Origin: Mesorhizobium kowhaii
GTDB taxonomy: Bacteria; Pseudomonadota; Alphaproteobacteria; Rhizobiales; Rhizobiaceae
Assembly: GCF_003253745.1 (NCBI RefSeq)
Contig: NZ_MZXV01000051.1
Coordinates: 248,001 to 312,000 of the forward strand
Length of the DNA: 64,000 nucleotides
Direction: 5' to 3'
In this document: in pieces, positions 54,918-64,000 of the stretch
Layout of the letters: each line of letters opens with the position of its first letter
Numbering within the stretch: the stretch's first letter is position 1
Program-made: the position numbers and the translations under genes
The notes under the pieces: generated by a model
Database searches by the model: none
What the model was told of the DNA's origin: nothing
Seen by the model: the letters and a program-made list of their open reading frames with translations, nothing else

Positions 54918-57284
54918 ATGAAGGCAGCATCCAAGTTTCTGAGCGCCGCGTCCGCGGTGACCCTGTCCGCGGCTCTTGTCGTGCCAGGCGCGCTCGCAGT
55001 GCAGTTCGTTGCCACATCGGCGGCCGAAGCCGCTGTCGTCAGCAGAGTCGAAGTGAGCGGCAACCAGCGTGTCGACGCTGATACCATCCGCAATTACATC
55101 ACCATTAAGCCGGGCAAGGCCTTCTCCAGTTCCGATATCGACAGTGCGATCAAGGCGCTGTTCGGCACGGGCCTGTTCTCGGATGTGCAGATCAACCAGG
55201 TCGGTTCGACGCTGGTGGTCAAGGTCGCCGAATACCAGGTCGTCAACCAGGTGCTGTTCCAGAACAACAAGAAGCTCAAGGACAATGCGCTGGCGATGGC
55301 GGTGCAGCTGAAGCCGCGCGGAACGTTTTCGCAGGCGACGCTCGATGCCGACGTCGAGGCGGTCAAGGCTGCCTACAGGCGCATTGGTCGCGACGATGTG
55401 ACTGTGACCACGCAGGTCATGCAGCTTGGCGACAACCGCGTGAACGTGGTCTTCAACATTACTGAAGGCGACCGCACGCAGATCGCGGCGATCAATTTCG
55501 TCGGCAACAGCGCCTATTCCAGCCGCCGCCTGTCAGATGTGATCAATACCAAGCGCTCATCCTGGGTTTCGTTCATCCTGCGCGACGACGTTTATGACGA
55601 CGACAAGCTGCGCGCCGACCAGGAGCTGCTGCGCCGCTTCTATTACAATCATGGCTATGCCGATTTCCAGGTTGTGTCCGCTGTCGGCGAACTCGACAAC
55701 ACGACGAACAAATACACGGTCACCATCACCGTCCAGGAAGGCGACCGCTACACGTTCGGCGATGTCAGCGTCGAAAGCACAATCCCGGAAGTCGACAGCA
55801 AGTCGCTGGAATCGGTGGTCGAGACCCGCAAGGGCGACGTCTACAATGCCAAGGACGTCGAGGACACCATCGTCGCGCTGACCGAGAAGGTGGCCGGTTC
55901 CGGCTATGCCTTCGCGCAGGTGACGCCGCGCGGCGACCGTAATTTCGAGAACCACACCATTTCGGTGGTCTACACCATCGACCAGGGCACCAAAGCCTAT
56001 ATCGAGCGCATCGAGATCCGCGGAAACGATCGCACGCGTGACTATGTCATTCGCCGCGAGTTCGATGTCAGCGAAGGTGACGCCTTCAATCAGGTTCTCA
56101 TCCAGCGCGCGAAGAAGCGCCTGGAAGATCTTAATTACTTTGAAAAAGTCGATATCTCGACCGTGCCGGGCTCACAGCCTGACCAGGTCGTGCTGGTGGT
56201 CGACGTTGTCGAGAAGTCGACCGGTGAGTTCTCGGTCGGCGCCGGCTATTCAACCGGCGGCGACACGGCGGGCCCATCCGTCGAAGGTTCGGTCACCGAG
56301 CGCAACTTCCTCGGCCGCGGCCAGTTCATCAAGCTGTCGGCGGGCGGCGGCAAGAATTCGCGCGACTACAGCCTGTCTTTCACCGAGCCCTATTTCCTCG
56401 GAAGGCGCATCGCCGCCGGCTTTGACATCTACAAGCAGACGCGGGAATACGACAACTACGACAGCGATACCACGGGTGCTACGGTGCGCTTCGGCCTGCC
56501 GATCACCAATAGTATATCGACCCAGCTGGCGTACAACATCTCGCAAGAAAAATATGAGTTGGATGACAGCTGCGACGCCAATGGTGACGGGATTCCCGAC
56601 GCCGGCTGCAGTGTTTCAACGGCGATCCTCGATGGCATCGAGCAAAGCCCATGGATCAAGTCGTCGATCAGCCTCGGGCTGGTCTACAACACCATCGACG
56701 ACATGAAGAACCCGCACGAAGGCATCTACGCCACCACGACAGCCGAATTCGCCGGTGTCGGCGGCGATGCCAAGTACGTAAAAGTGACCGGGCGCGGCAG
56801 CGTCTACCAGACTCTTTCGGAGCAGTTCGATCTGGTTGGACTCGTCTCGGCTGGCGCAGGTCATGTCGAGGGTTATGGTGGAGACGGCCTCCGTATCTTC
56901 GACCAGTTTCAGAGCACCGACCGCATGATCCGCGGTTTCGAGTATGGCGGTATTGGCCCGGCGGACAGTATTACCGGTGACCATCTCGGCGGCACGACGT
57001 ATTTCAACGCCTCGGCGGAAGCCCAGTTCCCGCTGCCGGTCATTCCGGAGAGCTTCGGCCTGCGCGGCGCTGTGTTCGCGGACGCTGCAACGCTCTATGG
57101 CAGCAAGCTCAGCACGGCTGTCGCTCAGACCTCGACTGACTTGAAGCTGCGCGCCTCGGTCGGCCTCGGCCTGATGTGGGCGTCGCCGTTCGGTCCGATC
57201 CGTATCGACTATGCGATCCCGGTCAAGAAGGAAGCAACCGACAACGTGCAGGAATTCAACTTCGGCATATCGACCCGTTTCTGA
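54918..57284 (+). CDS. bamA: outer membrane protein assembly factor BamA
   Basis: The product has 788 residues. A signal peptide (about 1-38, ending near TSAAEAA) precedes five POTRA repeats (about 40-360), of which VSRVEVSGNQRVDADTIRNYI is the first. The barrel (about 365-788) contains GAGYSTGGDTAGPSVEGSVTERNFLGRG, the RGFEYGGIGP motif on loop L6 and the C-terminal strand ending in Phe (NFGISTRF). It inserts beta-barrels into the outer membrane. The rseP-bamA-lpxD order is standard. Confidence 0.96.
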   Translation: MKAASKFLSAASAVTLSAALVVPGALAVQFVATSAAEAAVVSRVEVSGNQRVDADTIRNYITIKPGKAFSSSDIDSAIKALFGTGLFSDVQINQVGSTLVVKVAEYQVVNQVLFQNNKKLKDNALAMAVQLKPRGTFSQATLDADVEAVKAAYRRIGRDDVTVTTQVMQLGDNRVNVVFNITEGDRTQIAAINFVGNSAYSSRRLSDVINTKRSSWVSFILRDDVYDDDKLRADQELLRRFYYNHGYADFQVVSAVGELDNTTNKYTVTITVQEGDRYTFGDVSVESTIPEVDSKSLESVVETRKGDVYNAKDVEDTIVALTEKVAGSGYAFAQVTPRGDRNFENHTISVVYTIDQGTKAYIERIEIRGNDRTRDYVIRREFDVSEGDAFNQVLIQRAKKRLEDLNYFEKVDISTVPGSQPDQVVLVVDVVEKSTGEFSVGAGYSTGGDTAGPSVEGSVTERNFLGRGQFIKLSAGGGKNSRDYSLSFTEPYFLGRRIAAGFDIYKQTREYDNYDSDTTGATVRFGLPITNSISTQLAYNISQEKYELDDSCDANGDGIPDAGCSVSTAILDGIEQSPWIKSSISLGLVYNTIDDMKNPHEGIYATTTAEFAGVGGDAKYVKVTGRGSVYQTLSEQFDLVGLVSAGAGHVEGYGGDGLRIFDQFQSTDRMIRGFEYGGIGPADSITGDHLGGTTYFNASAEAQFPLPVIPESFGLRGAVFADAATLYGSKLSTAVAQTSTDLKLRASVGLGLMWASPFGPIRIDYAIPVKKEATDNVQEFNFGISTRF

Positions 57285-57300
57285 TCGACGGCCAACGATG

Positions 57301-57326
57301 CTCCCGGATTTTTTCAGGTCCGGGAG
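57301..57326 (+). other. hairpin between bamA and lpxD
   Basis: CTCCCGGA (57301-57308) pairs with TCCGGGAG (57319-57326) across a T-rich loop. No T tract follows on the plus strand, so an mRNA processing or stabilising element is more likely than a terminator. Confidence 0.45.
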
Positions 57327-57360
57327 AAATGTTCCGACCTAGCTGGATATAGCTTTTGGA

Positions 57361-58419
57361 ATGACCGATCCGGTGTTCTTCGCGCCATCACGCCGGTATA
57401 CGGCGGGCGAAGTCGCGAATCTGACCGGCTCGGTGCTTGTCGATTCCGGCCAATCCGACGTTTCGATCGAAGCGCTCGCGCCAGCCAATGAAGGCGGCGA
57501 GAATGCGCTCGTTTTCGTCGATGGCAAACGCAATTCCGCGCTGATGCCGTCGCTGCGGGCGGCCGCGGTCCTGTGTCCGGCGGAATTCGCCAGCAAGGCG
57601 CCGGCCGGCATCGCGGTTCTCATTCATCCGCGTCCGCAACAGGCATTCGCGCTGGTCGGCCGCCTGCTCTTTCCGACGGCCGCGACACCGGGACCAATGA
57701 CCAGTGAAACCGGTGTCTCGCCGCATGCCCATATCGATCCGACCGCGCATGTCGAGGCAGGTGCTGTCATCGAGGCAGGTGCTGTCATCGGGCCGGGGGC
57801 TTCGATCGGCAGCGGTACCGTCATCGCGCCCAATGCGGTCATCGGACAATCCTGCCAGATCGGCCGCGACGGCTATGTCGGCCCAGGCGCCAGCATCCAG
57901 TATGCCTTGATCGGCAACCGCGTCATCATCCATGGTGGTGCCAGGATCGGCCAGGACGGTTTTGGCTTCGTCGGCGGCGCCAAGGGACCCGAACGCGTGC
58001 CGCAGGTCGGCCGTGTCGTCATTCAGGACGATGTCGAGATCGGCTCCAACACCACTGCCGATCGCGGCGCCATGTCCGATACGATCATCGGCCAAGGCAC
58101 CAAGATCGACAATCTCGTGCAGATCGCCCATAACGTCCGCATCGGCCGCAATTGCATAATAGCCGGGCTTTCGGGTATTTCGGGTTCCGTGATCGTGGGT
58201 GACAATGTCACCATGGGCGGCGGCGTCGGGCTTGCGGATCACCTGACCATCGGGTCTGGGGCCAAGCTTGCCGCCAGAAGTGGGTTTATGAGCAATGTCC
58301 CTGCGGGCGAGATCTGGGGCGGTTATCCGGCACAGCCGATGGCGGAAGCCATGCGGGAGATAGCCATGCTGCGCAAGCTCGCCAGGACCCGCAAACAGGG
58401 CGAGGGAGGCAATGGCTGA
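57361..58419 (+). CDS. lpxD: UDP-3-O-(3-hydroxyacyl)glucosamine N-acyltransferase
   Basis: The product has 352 residues. A uridine-binding N-domain (about 1-100) leads into a left-handed beta-helix of hexapeptides (about 115-310), with the catalytic His in [15 protein letters not shown] (about 257) and [21 protein letters not shown]. It adds the N-linked acyl chain in lipid A synthesis. An exact 18-bp tandem duplication within the helix doubles one EAGAVI hexapeptide. The stop overlaps fabZ by 8 nt. Confidence 0.95.
   Translation: MTDPVFFAPSRRYTAGEVANLTGSVLVDSGQSDVSIEALAPANEGGENALVFVDGKRNSALMPSLRAAAVLCPAEFASKAPAGIAVLIHPRPQQAFALVGRLLFPTAATPGPMTSETGVSPHAHIDPTAHVEAGAVIEAGAVIGPGASIGSGTVIAPNAVIGQSCQIGRDGYVGPGASIQYALIGNRVIIHGGARIGQDGFGFVGGAKGPERVPQVGRVVIQDDVEIGSNTTADRGAMSDTIIGQGTKIDNLVQIAHNVRIGRNCIIAGLSGISGSVIVGDNVTMGGGVGLADHLTIGSGAKLAARSGFMSNVPAGEIWGGYPAQPMAEAMREIAMLRKLARTRKQGEGGNG
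57754..57789 (+). repeat. exact 18-bp tandem repeat inside lpxD
   Basis: GAGGCAGGTGCTGTCATC at 57754-57771 is repeated without change at 57772-57789. Each copy encodes one hexapeptide (EAGAVI), so the frame is kept and one beta-helix rung is added. The exact match suggests a recent duplication. Confidence 0.9.
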
Positions 58420-58879
58420 TATGATCGAGTCGACGACGCTGGAAGCGGTCGACATCATGGGGCTGATGAAGCTCCTGCCGCACCGCTATCCGTTCCTGAT
58501 GATCGATCGCATCGTCGACATCGATGGCGACGAGTCAGCCGTCGGCATCAAGAACGTGACCATAAACGAGCCGCATTTTCAGGGCCATTTCCCCGAACAG
58601 CCGGTCATGCCGGGTGTGCTCATCGTCGAGGCGATGGCGCAGACGGCCGGCGCCATCTGTATCCGCAGCCTGGGCACTGAAAAGCCGTCATTGGTCTATT
58701 TCCTGACCATCGATAACGCCAAATTCCGCAAACCGGTCGTTCCGGGTGACCAGTTGAAGATTTATGTCAAGAAAATCAAGAAACGCGGCAACCTGCTCAA
58801 ATTCGCTTGTGAAGCCATGGTCGACGGCGCCAAGGCTGCCGAGGCCGAGATTTCAGCCATGATGGTCACCAGCGACTGA
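58412..58879 (+). CDS. fabZ: 3-hydroxyacyl-ACP dehydratase FabZ
   Basis: The product has 155 residues. [14 protein letters not shown] (about 20-33) and [25 protein letters not shown] (about 60-84), holding the His/Glu catalytic pair, define FabZ. It dehydrates hydroxyacyl-ACP in fatty acid synthesis, sharing substrates with the lipid A acyltransferases. It lies between lpxD and lpxA, as usual. Confidence 0.96.
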   Translation: MADMIESTTLEAVDIMGLMKLLPHRYPFLMIDRIVDIDGDESAVGIKNVTINEPHFQGHFPEQPVMPGVLIVEAMAQTAGAICIRSLGTEKPSLVYFLTIDNAKFRKPVVPGDQLKIYVKKIKKRGNLLKFACEAMVDGAKAAEAEISAMMVTSD

Positions 58880-58886
58880 CGATCGA

Positions 58887-59726
58887 ATGCTTATGAAAAT
58901 CATGACATCTATCCATGCTTCCGCAGTCGTGGAGGAAGGCGCCCAGATCGGCCAAGGCGTGCGCATTGGTCCGTTTTGTCATGTCGGCGCCGAGGCGGTG
59001 ATCGGCGACGGCGTCGAACTGGTCAGCCATGTGTCGGTGATGGGCGCGACCACCATCGGTGCCTCGACCAAGGTCTACCCGATGGCGATACTGGGCGGAC
59101 CGCCGCAGAACACCAAGCACAAGGGCGGCCGCACCACCCTGGTCATAGGCAAGAACTGCACGATCCGCGAAGGCGTGACCATGCATCTCGGCACCGATTC
59201 CAGCCGCGGCGAGACGACGATCGGCGACAATGGCAATTTCCTTGCCTACGCCCACATCGCCCATGATTGCGTCGTCGGCAACAATGCAACGTTCGCCAAT
59301 GGGGCGACGCTGGGCGGCCACTGCGAGGTCGGCAACAACGTCTATATTGGCGGCCTGACGGCGGTTCATCAGTTTGTCCGCGTCGGCGACAACGCCTTTC
59401 TGGGTGGCTGCTCCGCGATCGTGGGCGATGTCATTCCCTATGCCATCGCGGTCGGCAACCGCGCCAGCTTGCGCGGCCTCAACATCATTGGCCTGAAGCG
59501 TTCCGGCCTGCCGAGGTCAGAAATCCATCTATTGCGCAAGGCCTACAGGATGATCTTCGATCGCTCTCGCACCGTTGGCGAGAACATCGAGTTCGCCAAG
59601 GCCGAGTTCGCGTCGTCGCCAACCGCCATGAAGATCGTCGATTTCATCACCAGTCGCGGCAAGCGGCATTATGCTGTGCCGTCGCTCAAGGGCGGCGATG
59701 GCGACGACGTCGATGACGAAGGCTGA
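58887..59726 (+). CDS. lpxA: UDP-N-acetylglucosamine O-acyltransferase
   Basis: The product has 279 residues. ATGs at 58887, 58893 and 58902 are possible starts; none has a strong ribosome site. Left-handed beta-helix hexapeptides fill about 10-190, with the catalytic His in LAYAHIAHDCVVGN (about 122-135) and GGLTAVHQFVRVGDNAFLGG. The C-terminal helices contain GLKRSGLPRSEIHLLRKAYRMIF. It adds the first acyl chain of lipid A. The tail (residues about 268-279) is Asp-rich. Confidence 0.95.
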   Translation: MLMKIMTSIHASAVVEEGAQIGQGVRIGPFCHVGAEAVIGDGVELVSHVSVMGATTIGASTKVYPMAILGGPPQNTKHKGGRTTLVIGKNCTIREGVTMHLGTDSSRGETTIGDNGNFLAYAHIAHDCVVGNNATFANGATLGGHCEVGNNVYIGGLTAVHQFVRVGDNAFLGGCSAIVGDVIPYAIAVGNRASLRGLNIIGLKRSGLPRSEIHLLRKAYRMIFDRSRTVGENIEFAKAEFASSPTAMKIVDFITSRGKRHYAVPSLKGGDGDDVDDEG

Positions 59727-60615
59727 GACCGCGGCAGCGGGTCTTGATCTTCCGCCGGGCTCCAGGGTCGGCATCATCGCCGGCGGCGGCAGCCTGCCGG
59801 TCGAAGTCGCGGCCGGCTCGGCGGAACGAGGTTACCCTCCCTTTGTCATCCTGATGGAAGGCGAGGTGGACCGCATGGCGGAGCTCTCCCGGTATGAGCA
59901 TGAAAGCCTTGCTCTGGAAGGCATCGGCTCGCTGATTCCATTGTTGAGGCGGCACCGGATTACCCATCTGGTGCTTGCAGGCGAGATCAAGCGCCGGCCA
60001 CGATTGCTTGCGCTGCGCCCCAGTCTCAGCCTGCTCGCGGTGATCCCACTGGTGGTCATGGCGCTGGCGCGTGGCGACGATGGTCTGCTGAAGGTCGTGG
60101 CAAGAGGCCTCGAAGCGCGCGGCATAAAGGTCGTCGGCGCCCATGAAATCGTGCCGGACCTTGTCGCCGCCGAAGGCGTCCTGACCAAAGCCACGCCACG
60201 CAAATCGGACTGGCGTGACATCGAGGCAGCCCTTGCAGCGGCAAAGGCGATAGGGGCGCTGGATATTGGCCAGGCGGCGATCGCGGTCGGCGGCCGGGCC
60301 ATTGCGCTCGAAGGCATCGAGGGGACAGCCGGACTGCTCGATCGCGCGAAGCTGTTGCGTGGCCACGGCCGTATTGCGGGCAAGACCCGCGGCGTCCTGG
60401 TCAAATGCGCCAAGCCGGGCCAGGAACTGCGCGCGGATCTTCCTTCCATCGGTCCGCAGACGATCGAGGCGGTGCATGCGGCCGGGCTTGCCGGCATTGC
60501 CGTCGAGGCGGGACGTTCGCTGGTTCTCGAAGGCCCTGAAACCATCGCGCGCGCCAACGCACTCGGCCTGTTCGTCATTGGTCTGCCTGCCGCTACGGAG
60601 CCGCATCATGGCTGA
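59698..60615 (+). CDS. lpxI: UDP-2,3-diacylglucosamine pyrophosphatase LpxI
   Basis: The product has 305 residues from ATG 59698, which has AAGGG 5 nt upstream; ATG 59713 is the other option. GSRVGIIAGGGSLPVEVA (about 20-37) opens the domain, LVLAGEIKRRPRLLALRPSL is next, and GTAGLLDRAKLLRGHGRIAGKTRGVLVKCAKPGQELRADLPSIGPQTIEAVHAAGLAGIAVEAG ends it. LpxI is the alphaproteobacterial replacement for LpxH. It overlaps lpxA by 29 nt and lpxB by 8 nt. Confidence 0.92.
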   Translation: MATTSMTKAETAAAGLDLPPGSRVGIIAGGGSLPVEVAAGSAERGYPPFVILMEGEVDRMAELSRYEHESLALEGIGSLIPLLRRHRITHLVLAGEIKRRPRLLALRPSLSLLAVIPLVVMALARGDDGLLKVVARGLEARGIKVVGAHEIVPDLVAAEGVLTKATPRKSDWRDIEAALAAAKAIGALDIGQAAIAVGGRAIALEGIEGTAGLLDRAKLLRGHGRIAGKTRGVLVKCAKPGQELRADLPSIGPQTIEAVHAAGLAGIAVEAGRSLVLEGPETIARANALGLFVIGLPAATEPHHG

Positions 60616-61783
60616 CAGGGCATTGAAGATCGCGATCGTTGCCGGCGAAGAGTCCGGCGATCTGCTTGGCGCCGACATCGTGCGTTCGCTCAAGCAGGCT
60701 ACCGGGCGCGAGGTGCAACTCGTCGGTCTCGGCGGCCGCCATTTGCAGGCGCTTGGACTGGTGTCGCCATTCGATGCCGGCGAGATCGCCCTGATGGGTT
60801 TCAGCGCCATCCTGCGCGATCTGCCGCGCTTGATGCGACGGATCAACCAGCTGGCTAAAACCATTGCGGGCGAGAAGCCAGATTGCCTCGTCACCATCGA
60901 TAGCCCTGACTTTTCGTTGCGCGTCGCCAGGAAGGTGCGTGCGGCCAATCCGTCGATCCCGATCATCCACTATGTCTGCCCGAGCGTGTGGGCGTGGCGG
61001 CCGGGCAGGGCGGTGGCAATGAAGCCCTATGTCGATCATATCCTCTGCATCCTGCCGTTCGAGGTGAAGGAGCTCGAGCGGTTAGGCGGCCCGCCCGGAA
61101 CCTATGTGGGCCATCGCCTCACCCATGATGCGGGCGTGCTCAGCGCCGCGAAGGCGCAGGACCTGCCGCGAGACCTTGCTTCTCCGGACCGCGTCAAGAC
61201 GGTGCTCGTCCTGCCCGGTTCGCGGCGCGGCGAGGTGCGGCGGCTGCTCGAGCCGTTCGGCGAGACGGTGTCGATGCTGCACGCGCGCGGGCATCGGCTG
61301 CGGCTGCTGCTGCCGACCGTGCCGCATGTCGCCGACCTGGTCAGATCCTCGGTCACGCGGTGGGATGAGAAACCCGAGATCATCCTTGATCCCCAACGCA
61401 AATGGCAGGCCTTCGGCAAGGCCGATGCGGCGCTGATCGCATCCGGGACGGTATCGCTGGAGCTGGCGCTGGCGGGCGTGCCGATGGTCTCCTGCTACAG
61501 GCTCGATCCGGTCGCCCGTGTCGTGGCGCCTTACCTGTTGTCTGTCTGGTCGGCGCTGCTGCCCAACCTGATCGCGGATCGGGCGCTGGTCCCGGAATTC
61601 TACAACGAGTACGTCAAGCCGAACAATCTGGCCAGACAACTGGAAGCGCTGTTCGCCGATAGCGGGATGCGCGCCTGGCAGAAGCAAGGCTTTGCCGAGA
61701 TCGCGCGACGTATGGCGACCGACAAGCCGTCCGGCGAGATCGCGGCGGGCGTCGTGCTTCGTCACATAAAAAAGGCGCCCTGA
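60608..61783 (+). CDS. lpxB: lipid-A-disaccharide synthase
   Basis: The product has 391 residues with ATG at 60608. KIAIVAGEESGDLLGADIV (about 7-25), YVCPSVWAWRPGRA (about 122) and the C-terminal ASGTVSLELALAGVPMVSCYRLDPVARVVAPYLL (about 278-312) are the GT19 motifs. It condenses lipid X with UDP-diacylglucosamine. The last codons and the stop lie inside the transcription terminator. Confidence 0.95.
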   Translation: MADRALKIAIVAGEESGDLLGADIVRSLKQATGREVQLVGLGGRHLQALGLVSPFDAGEIALMGFSAILRDLPRLMRRINQLAKTIAGEKPDCLVTIDSPDFSLRVARKVRAANPSIPIIHYVCPSVWAWRPGRAVAMKPYVDHILCILPFEVKELERLGGPPGTYVGHRLTHDAGVLSAAKAQDLPRDLASPDRVKTVLVLPGSRRGEVRRLLEPFGETVSMLHARGHRLRLLLPTVPHVADLVRSSVTRWDEKPEIILDPQRKWQAFGKADAALIASGTVSLELALAGVPMVSCYRLDPVARVVAPYLLSVWSALLPNLIADRALVPEFYNEYVKPNNLARQLEALFADSGMRAWQKQGFAEIARRMATDKPSGEIAAGVVLRHIKKAP

Positions 61784-61797
61784 CGGGGCGCCTTTTT
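61769..61797. terminator. two-way terminator between lpxB and gltA
   Basis: AAAAAGGCGCCC (61769-61780) pairs with GGGCGCCTTTTT (61786-61797) over TGACG. The A and T runs at both ends make it work for lpxB on the plus strand and for gltA on the minus strand. The lpxB stop codon (61781-61783) is in the loop. Confidence 0.85.
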
Positions 61798-61815
61798 CAA
61801 TCCGGAAAGTCTCGA

Positions 61816-63144
61816 TCAGCGCTTGGCGATCGGCACGTAGTCACGCTCCGGCGCGCCGGTATAGAGCTGGCGCGGGCGGCCGATCTTCTGGCGCGGGTCT
61901 TCGATCATCTCCTTCCACTGCGCGATCCAGCCGACGGTGCGGGCGACCGCGAACAGTACGGTGAACATGGTGGTGGGGAAGCCCAGCGCCTTCAGTGTGA
62001 TGCCGGAATAGAAGTCGACGTTCGGGTAGAGCTTCTTCTCGATGAAATAGGGGTCGGTCAGCGCGATCTTTTCCAGCTCCATGGCGATATCGAGCAGCGG
62101 ATCGTCCTTGATGCCGAGCTCGCCCAGCACCTCATGCGCCGTCTTCTGCATGATCTTGGCGCGTGGATCGTAGTTCTTGTAGACGCGGTGGCCAAAGCCC
62201 ATCAGCCGGAACGGGTCGTTCTTGTCCTTGGCGCGGGCGATGAATTCCGGGATGTGATCGACATGGCCGATCTCGCCCAACATATTCAGCGCCGCTTCAT
62301 TGGCGCCGCCATGCGCCGGGCCCCACAGGCAAGCGATGCCGGCGGCGATGCAGGCGAACGGGTTGGCGCCCGAGGAGCCGGCAAGACGAACGGTCGAGGT
62401 CGAGGCGTTCTGCTCGTGATCGGCGTGCAGGATGAAGATGCGCTCCATGGCGCGCGCCAGCACCGGATTGATCTTGTATTCCTCGCACGGCACGGCAAAG
62501 CACATGTGCAGGAAGTTGGCGGCGAAGTTCAGCTCGTTCTTCGGGTAAATGAAGGGCTGGCCGATATGGTATTTGTAGGCCATCGCCGCAATCGTCGGCA
62601 TCTTGGCGATCAGCCGCATGGAGGCGACCATGCGCTGGTAGGGGTCGGAGATGTCGGTGGAGTCGTGGTAGAAGGCCGACAGCGCACCGACCACGCCGCA
62701 CATCACCGCCATCGGGTGCGCATCGCGGCGGAAGCCGGTGAAGAAGCGCGACATCTGCTCGTGCACCATGGTGTGGCGCGTCACGCGGTAATCGAAATCG
62801 TCCTTCTGCGCCTTGGTCGGCAATTCGCCGTAGAGCAGGAGATAGCAGACCTCGAGGAAGTCGCCGTGTTCGGCCAACTGGTCGATCGGATAGCCGCGGT
62901 GCAAGAGGATGCCGGCGTCGCCGTCGATGAAGGTGATCTCGGACTCGCAGCTTGCGGTCGAGGTGAAGCCGGGATCGTAGGTGAAGGCGCCGGTGGTGCT
63001 GTAGAGCGAGGCGATATCGATGACATCGGGCCCGACCGAGCCGCTTCGCACCTTGAACTCGTGAGTCTTGCCGGCGAATTCAAGCGTTGCCGTGGCCCCT
63101 TGGGTCGTGCCGCCCAAATCCAGTTTTTTCGCAGCTTCGGTCAT
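61816..63144 (-). CDS. gltA: citrate synthase
   Basis: The product has 442 residues. ATG at 63144 has AAGGAG upstream. [12 protein letters not shown] (about 230), [13 protein letters not shown] (about 270) and [15 protein letters not shown] (about 306) hold the catalytic His, His and Asp regions, in the long hexameric NADH-sensitive type of enzyme. It condenses acetyl-CoA with oxaloacetate in the TCA cycle. It follows gltX in the leftward direction after 183 bp. Confidence 0.96.
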   Translation of the reverse strand: MTEAAKKLDLGGTTQGATATLEFAGKTHEFKVRSGSVGPDVIDIASLYSTTGAFTYDPGFTSTASCESEITFIDGDAGILLHRGYPIDQLAEHGDFLEVCYLLLYGELPTKAQKDDFDYRVTRHTMVHEQMSRFFTGFRRDAHPMAVMCGVVGALSAFYHDSTDISDPYQRMVASMRLIAKMPTIAAMAYKYHIGQPFIYPKNELNFAANFLHMCFAVPCEEYKINPVLARAMERIFILHADHEQNASTSTVRLAGSSGANPFACIAAGIACLWGPAHGGANEAALNMLGEIGHVDHIPEFIARAKDKNDPFRLMGFGHRVYKNYDPRAKIMQKTAHEVLGELGIKDDPLLDIAMELEKIALTDPYFIEKKLYPNVDFYSGITLKALGFPTTMFTVLFAVARTVGWIAQWKEMIEDPRQKIGRPRQLYTGAPERDYVPIAKR

Positions 63145-63327
63145 TGCAAACTCCTTCTTGTTTCCTCATGCCGGCAAAGGCAAATTCTGCAGAGCGACAC
63201 GTCGAAATCACCGCAATGCGCCTATTCGCCACCGCATTCTAGGAGGTGCGTGCCAGATTGGGCCAAGGCCTAATGTTGCACTGCGAAACGCGCCTTTCAA
63301 TGCCAATCTTCTTGGGCCAGTTTGCTC

Positions 63328-64000
63328 CTAATCGATTTGATCCGCTATGCGCGCCAGGCTTTCCTCGCGCCCGAGCACGGCAAGCACGTCGAACACGCCC
63401 GGCGAGGTGCTTTTGCCGGTCAGGGCGGCGCGCAAAGGCTGGGCCACGGCGCCAAGCTTGTGACCGCCGGCCTGCGCATAGTCGCGGACCGCGGCCTCAG
63501 CCGCAGTGGCCGTCCAGTCGCCTGAAAGCGCATTCAAAGCTTCGTGAGCGCCGCGCAGGACTTTGCGTGCGTCGTCGTTGAGCAAAAGTGCCGCCTTGTC
63601 GTCGATCGGCAGCGGGCGGGTGGCAAACAGGAAGGCGGCGCCATCGACAAGCTCGACCAGTGTCTTGGCGCGCTCCTTCAGACCCGGCAGTGCGGCCAGC
63701 AGCTGCGCCTTGTTGTTGTCGTCGAGGCGCGCGGCCATTGCCGGACCACCCTCGAGATAGGGCAAGGTGGCGAGGAAGATGTCGAACAGATCGGCATCGC
63801 TCATGCGGCGCATATGGACGCCGTTCAGCGCCTCGAGCTTGGCGAAGTCAAAGCGGGCCGCGCCCTTGTTGACGTCGCCGATGTCGAACCACGAGATCAT
63901 GTCCTTGATCGACATGATCTCGTCGTCACCATGGCTCCAGCCGAGCCGCGCCAGGTAGTTGAGCAGCGCCTCCGGCAGATAGCCCATGGCGCGATAGGCC
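63328..64000 (-). CDS. gltX: glutamate-tRNA ligase, 5' part beyond the window
   Basis: The visible 223 residues are the C-terminal half. [30 protein letters not shown] near the window edge is the conserved part after the KMSKR loop, and the all-helical anticodon-binding domain ends [18 protein letters not shown]. The Rossmann half with HIGH and KMSKR lies right of 64000. gltX next to gltA and lpxB is a common alphaproteobacterial order. Confidence 0.92.
   Translation of the reverse strand, partial: AYRAMGYLPEALLNYLARLGWSHGDDEIMSIKDMISWFDIGDVNKGAARFDFAKLEALNGVHMRRMSDADLFDIFLATLPYLEGGPAMAARLDDNNKAQLLAALPGLKERAKTLVELVDGAAFLFATRPLPIDDKAALLLNDDARKVLRGAHEALNALSGDWTATAAEAAVRDYAQAGGHKLGAVAQPLRAALTGKSTSPGVFDVLAVLGREESLARIADQID

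Overview
The window looks like chromosomal DNA of a Mesorhizobium or close relative (Alphaproteobacteria, Hyphomicrobiales). It is GC-rich, and it carries several gene families and gene orders typical of that group: EipB, DUF1489 and DUF6105 proteins, pyrB-pyrC-plsY-dprA, gatC-GNAT-gatA, clpS-clpA, and the block rpsB-tsf ... pyrH-frr-uppS-cdsA-rseP-bamA-lpxD-fabZ-lpxA-lpxI-lpxB-gltA-gltX. The genus is an inference from these families and was not tested by a search.

Region 1 (about 1-9214) is an integrated phage-like element. Fifteen tightly packed, mostly overlapping genes all read leftward. In transcription order they are: tyrosine integrase, an unknown gene, an AlpA-type excisionase/regulator, a small unknown gene, an HNH-like zinc protein, a replication-initiator-like protein with iteron-like repeats inside its gene, a small unknown gene, an HK97-type major capsid protein, two small genes, a P27-like small terminase, two small genes sharing an N-terminal motif, a prohead protease, a shortened tail-tip-like protein and a small virion-like protein. 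No large terminase, portal, tail tube or lysis gene is visible. This is the composition expected of a capsid-encoding phage satellite rather than a full prophage. Its right end is a 3' half of a tRNA-Lys gene next to the integrase. The left end lies outside or at the edge of the window.

Region 2 (9215-15352) is a six-gene leftward catabolic operon: a DapA-family aldolase/lyase, an FCD-type GntR regulator, and a CUT1-type sugar ABC transporter (Tat-type binding protein, two permeases, ATPase). A second, slightly degenerate copy of the tRNA-Lys 3' end lies just beyond it (15321-15352). The arrangement suggests successive insertions at one tRNA-Lys site. Region 3 (15353-17733) is a divergent pair: a PIG-L-like deacetylase and a GT-B glycosyltransferase with a coiled-coil tail.

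Region 4 (17773 to 45600) is core genome. It includes dprA, plsY, a dihydroorotase homologue that has lost its metal ligands next to pyrB, an AidB-type acyl-CoA dehydrogenase, ruvX, an UPF0173 metallo-hydrolase, and gatC/GNAT/gatA. It continues with a YdcF protein, L-serine dehydratase, a VWA protein coupled to a membrane J-domain protein, a penicillin-binding D,D-carboxypeptidase with a SPOR domain, a phasin with a recognisable promoter, and clpS-clpA. It ends with HIT, FemAB-like, GDPD and RidA proteins, eipB, an acyltransferase-like protein, a DUF4031 protein and a LysE-type exporter.

Region 5 (45601-64000) carries translation, lipid and envelope biogenesis genes. A LysR / NTF2-like / aldo-keto reductase cassette separates tsf from pyrH. 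The pyrH-to-lpxB run supplies UMP kinase, ribosome recycling, undecaprenyl-PP and CDP-diacylglycerol synthesis, the RseP protease, the BamA insertase and most of the early lipid A pathway. It ends at a two-way terminator facing gltA and gltX (the latter cut by the window edge). No rRNA, complete tRNA, CRISPR array, insertion sequence or symbiosis (nod/nif) gene was seen.
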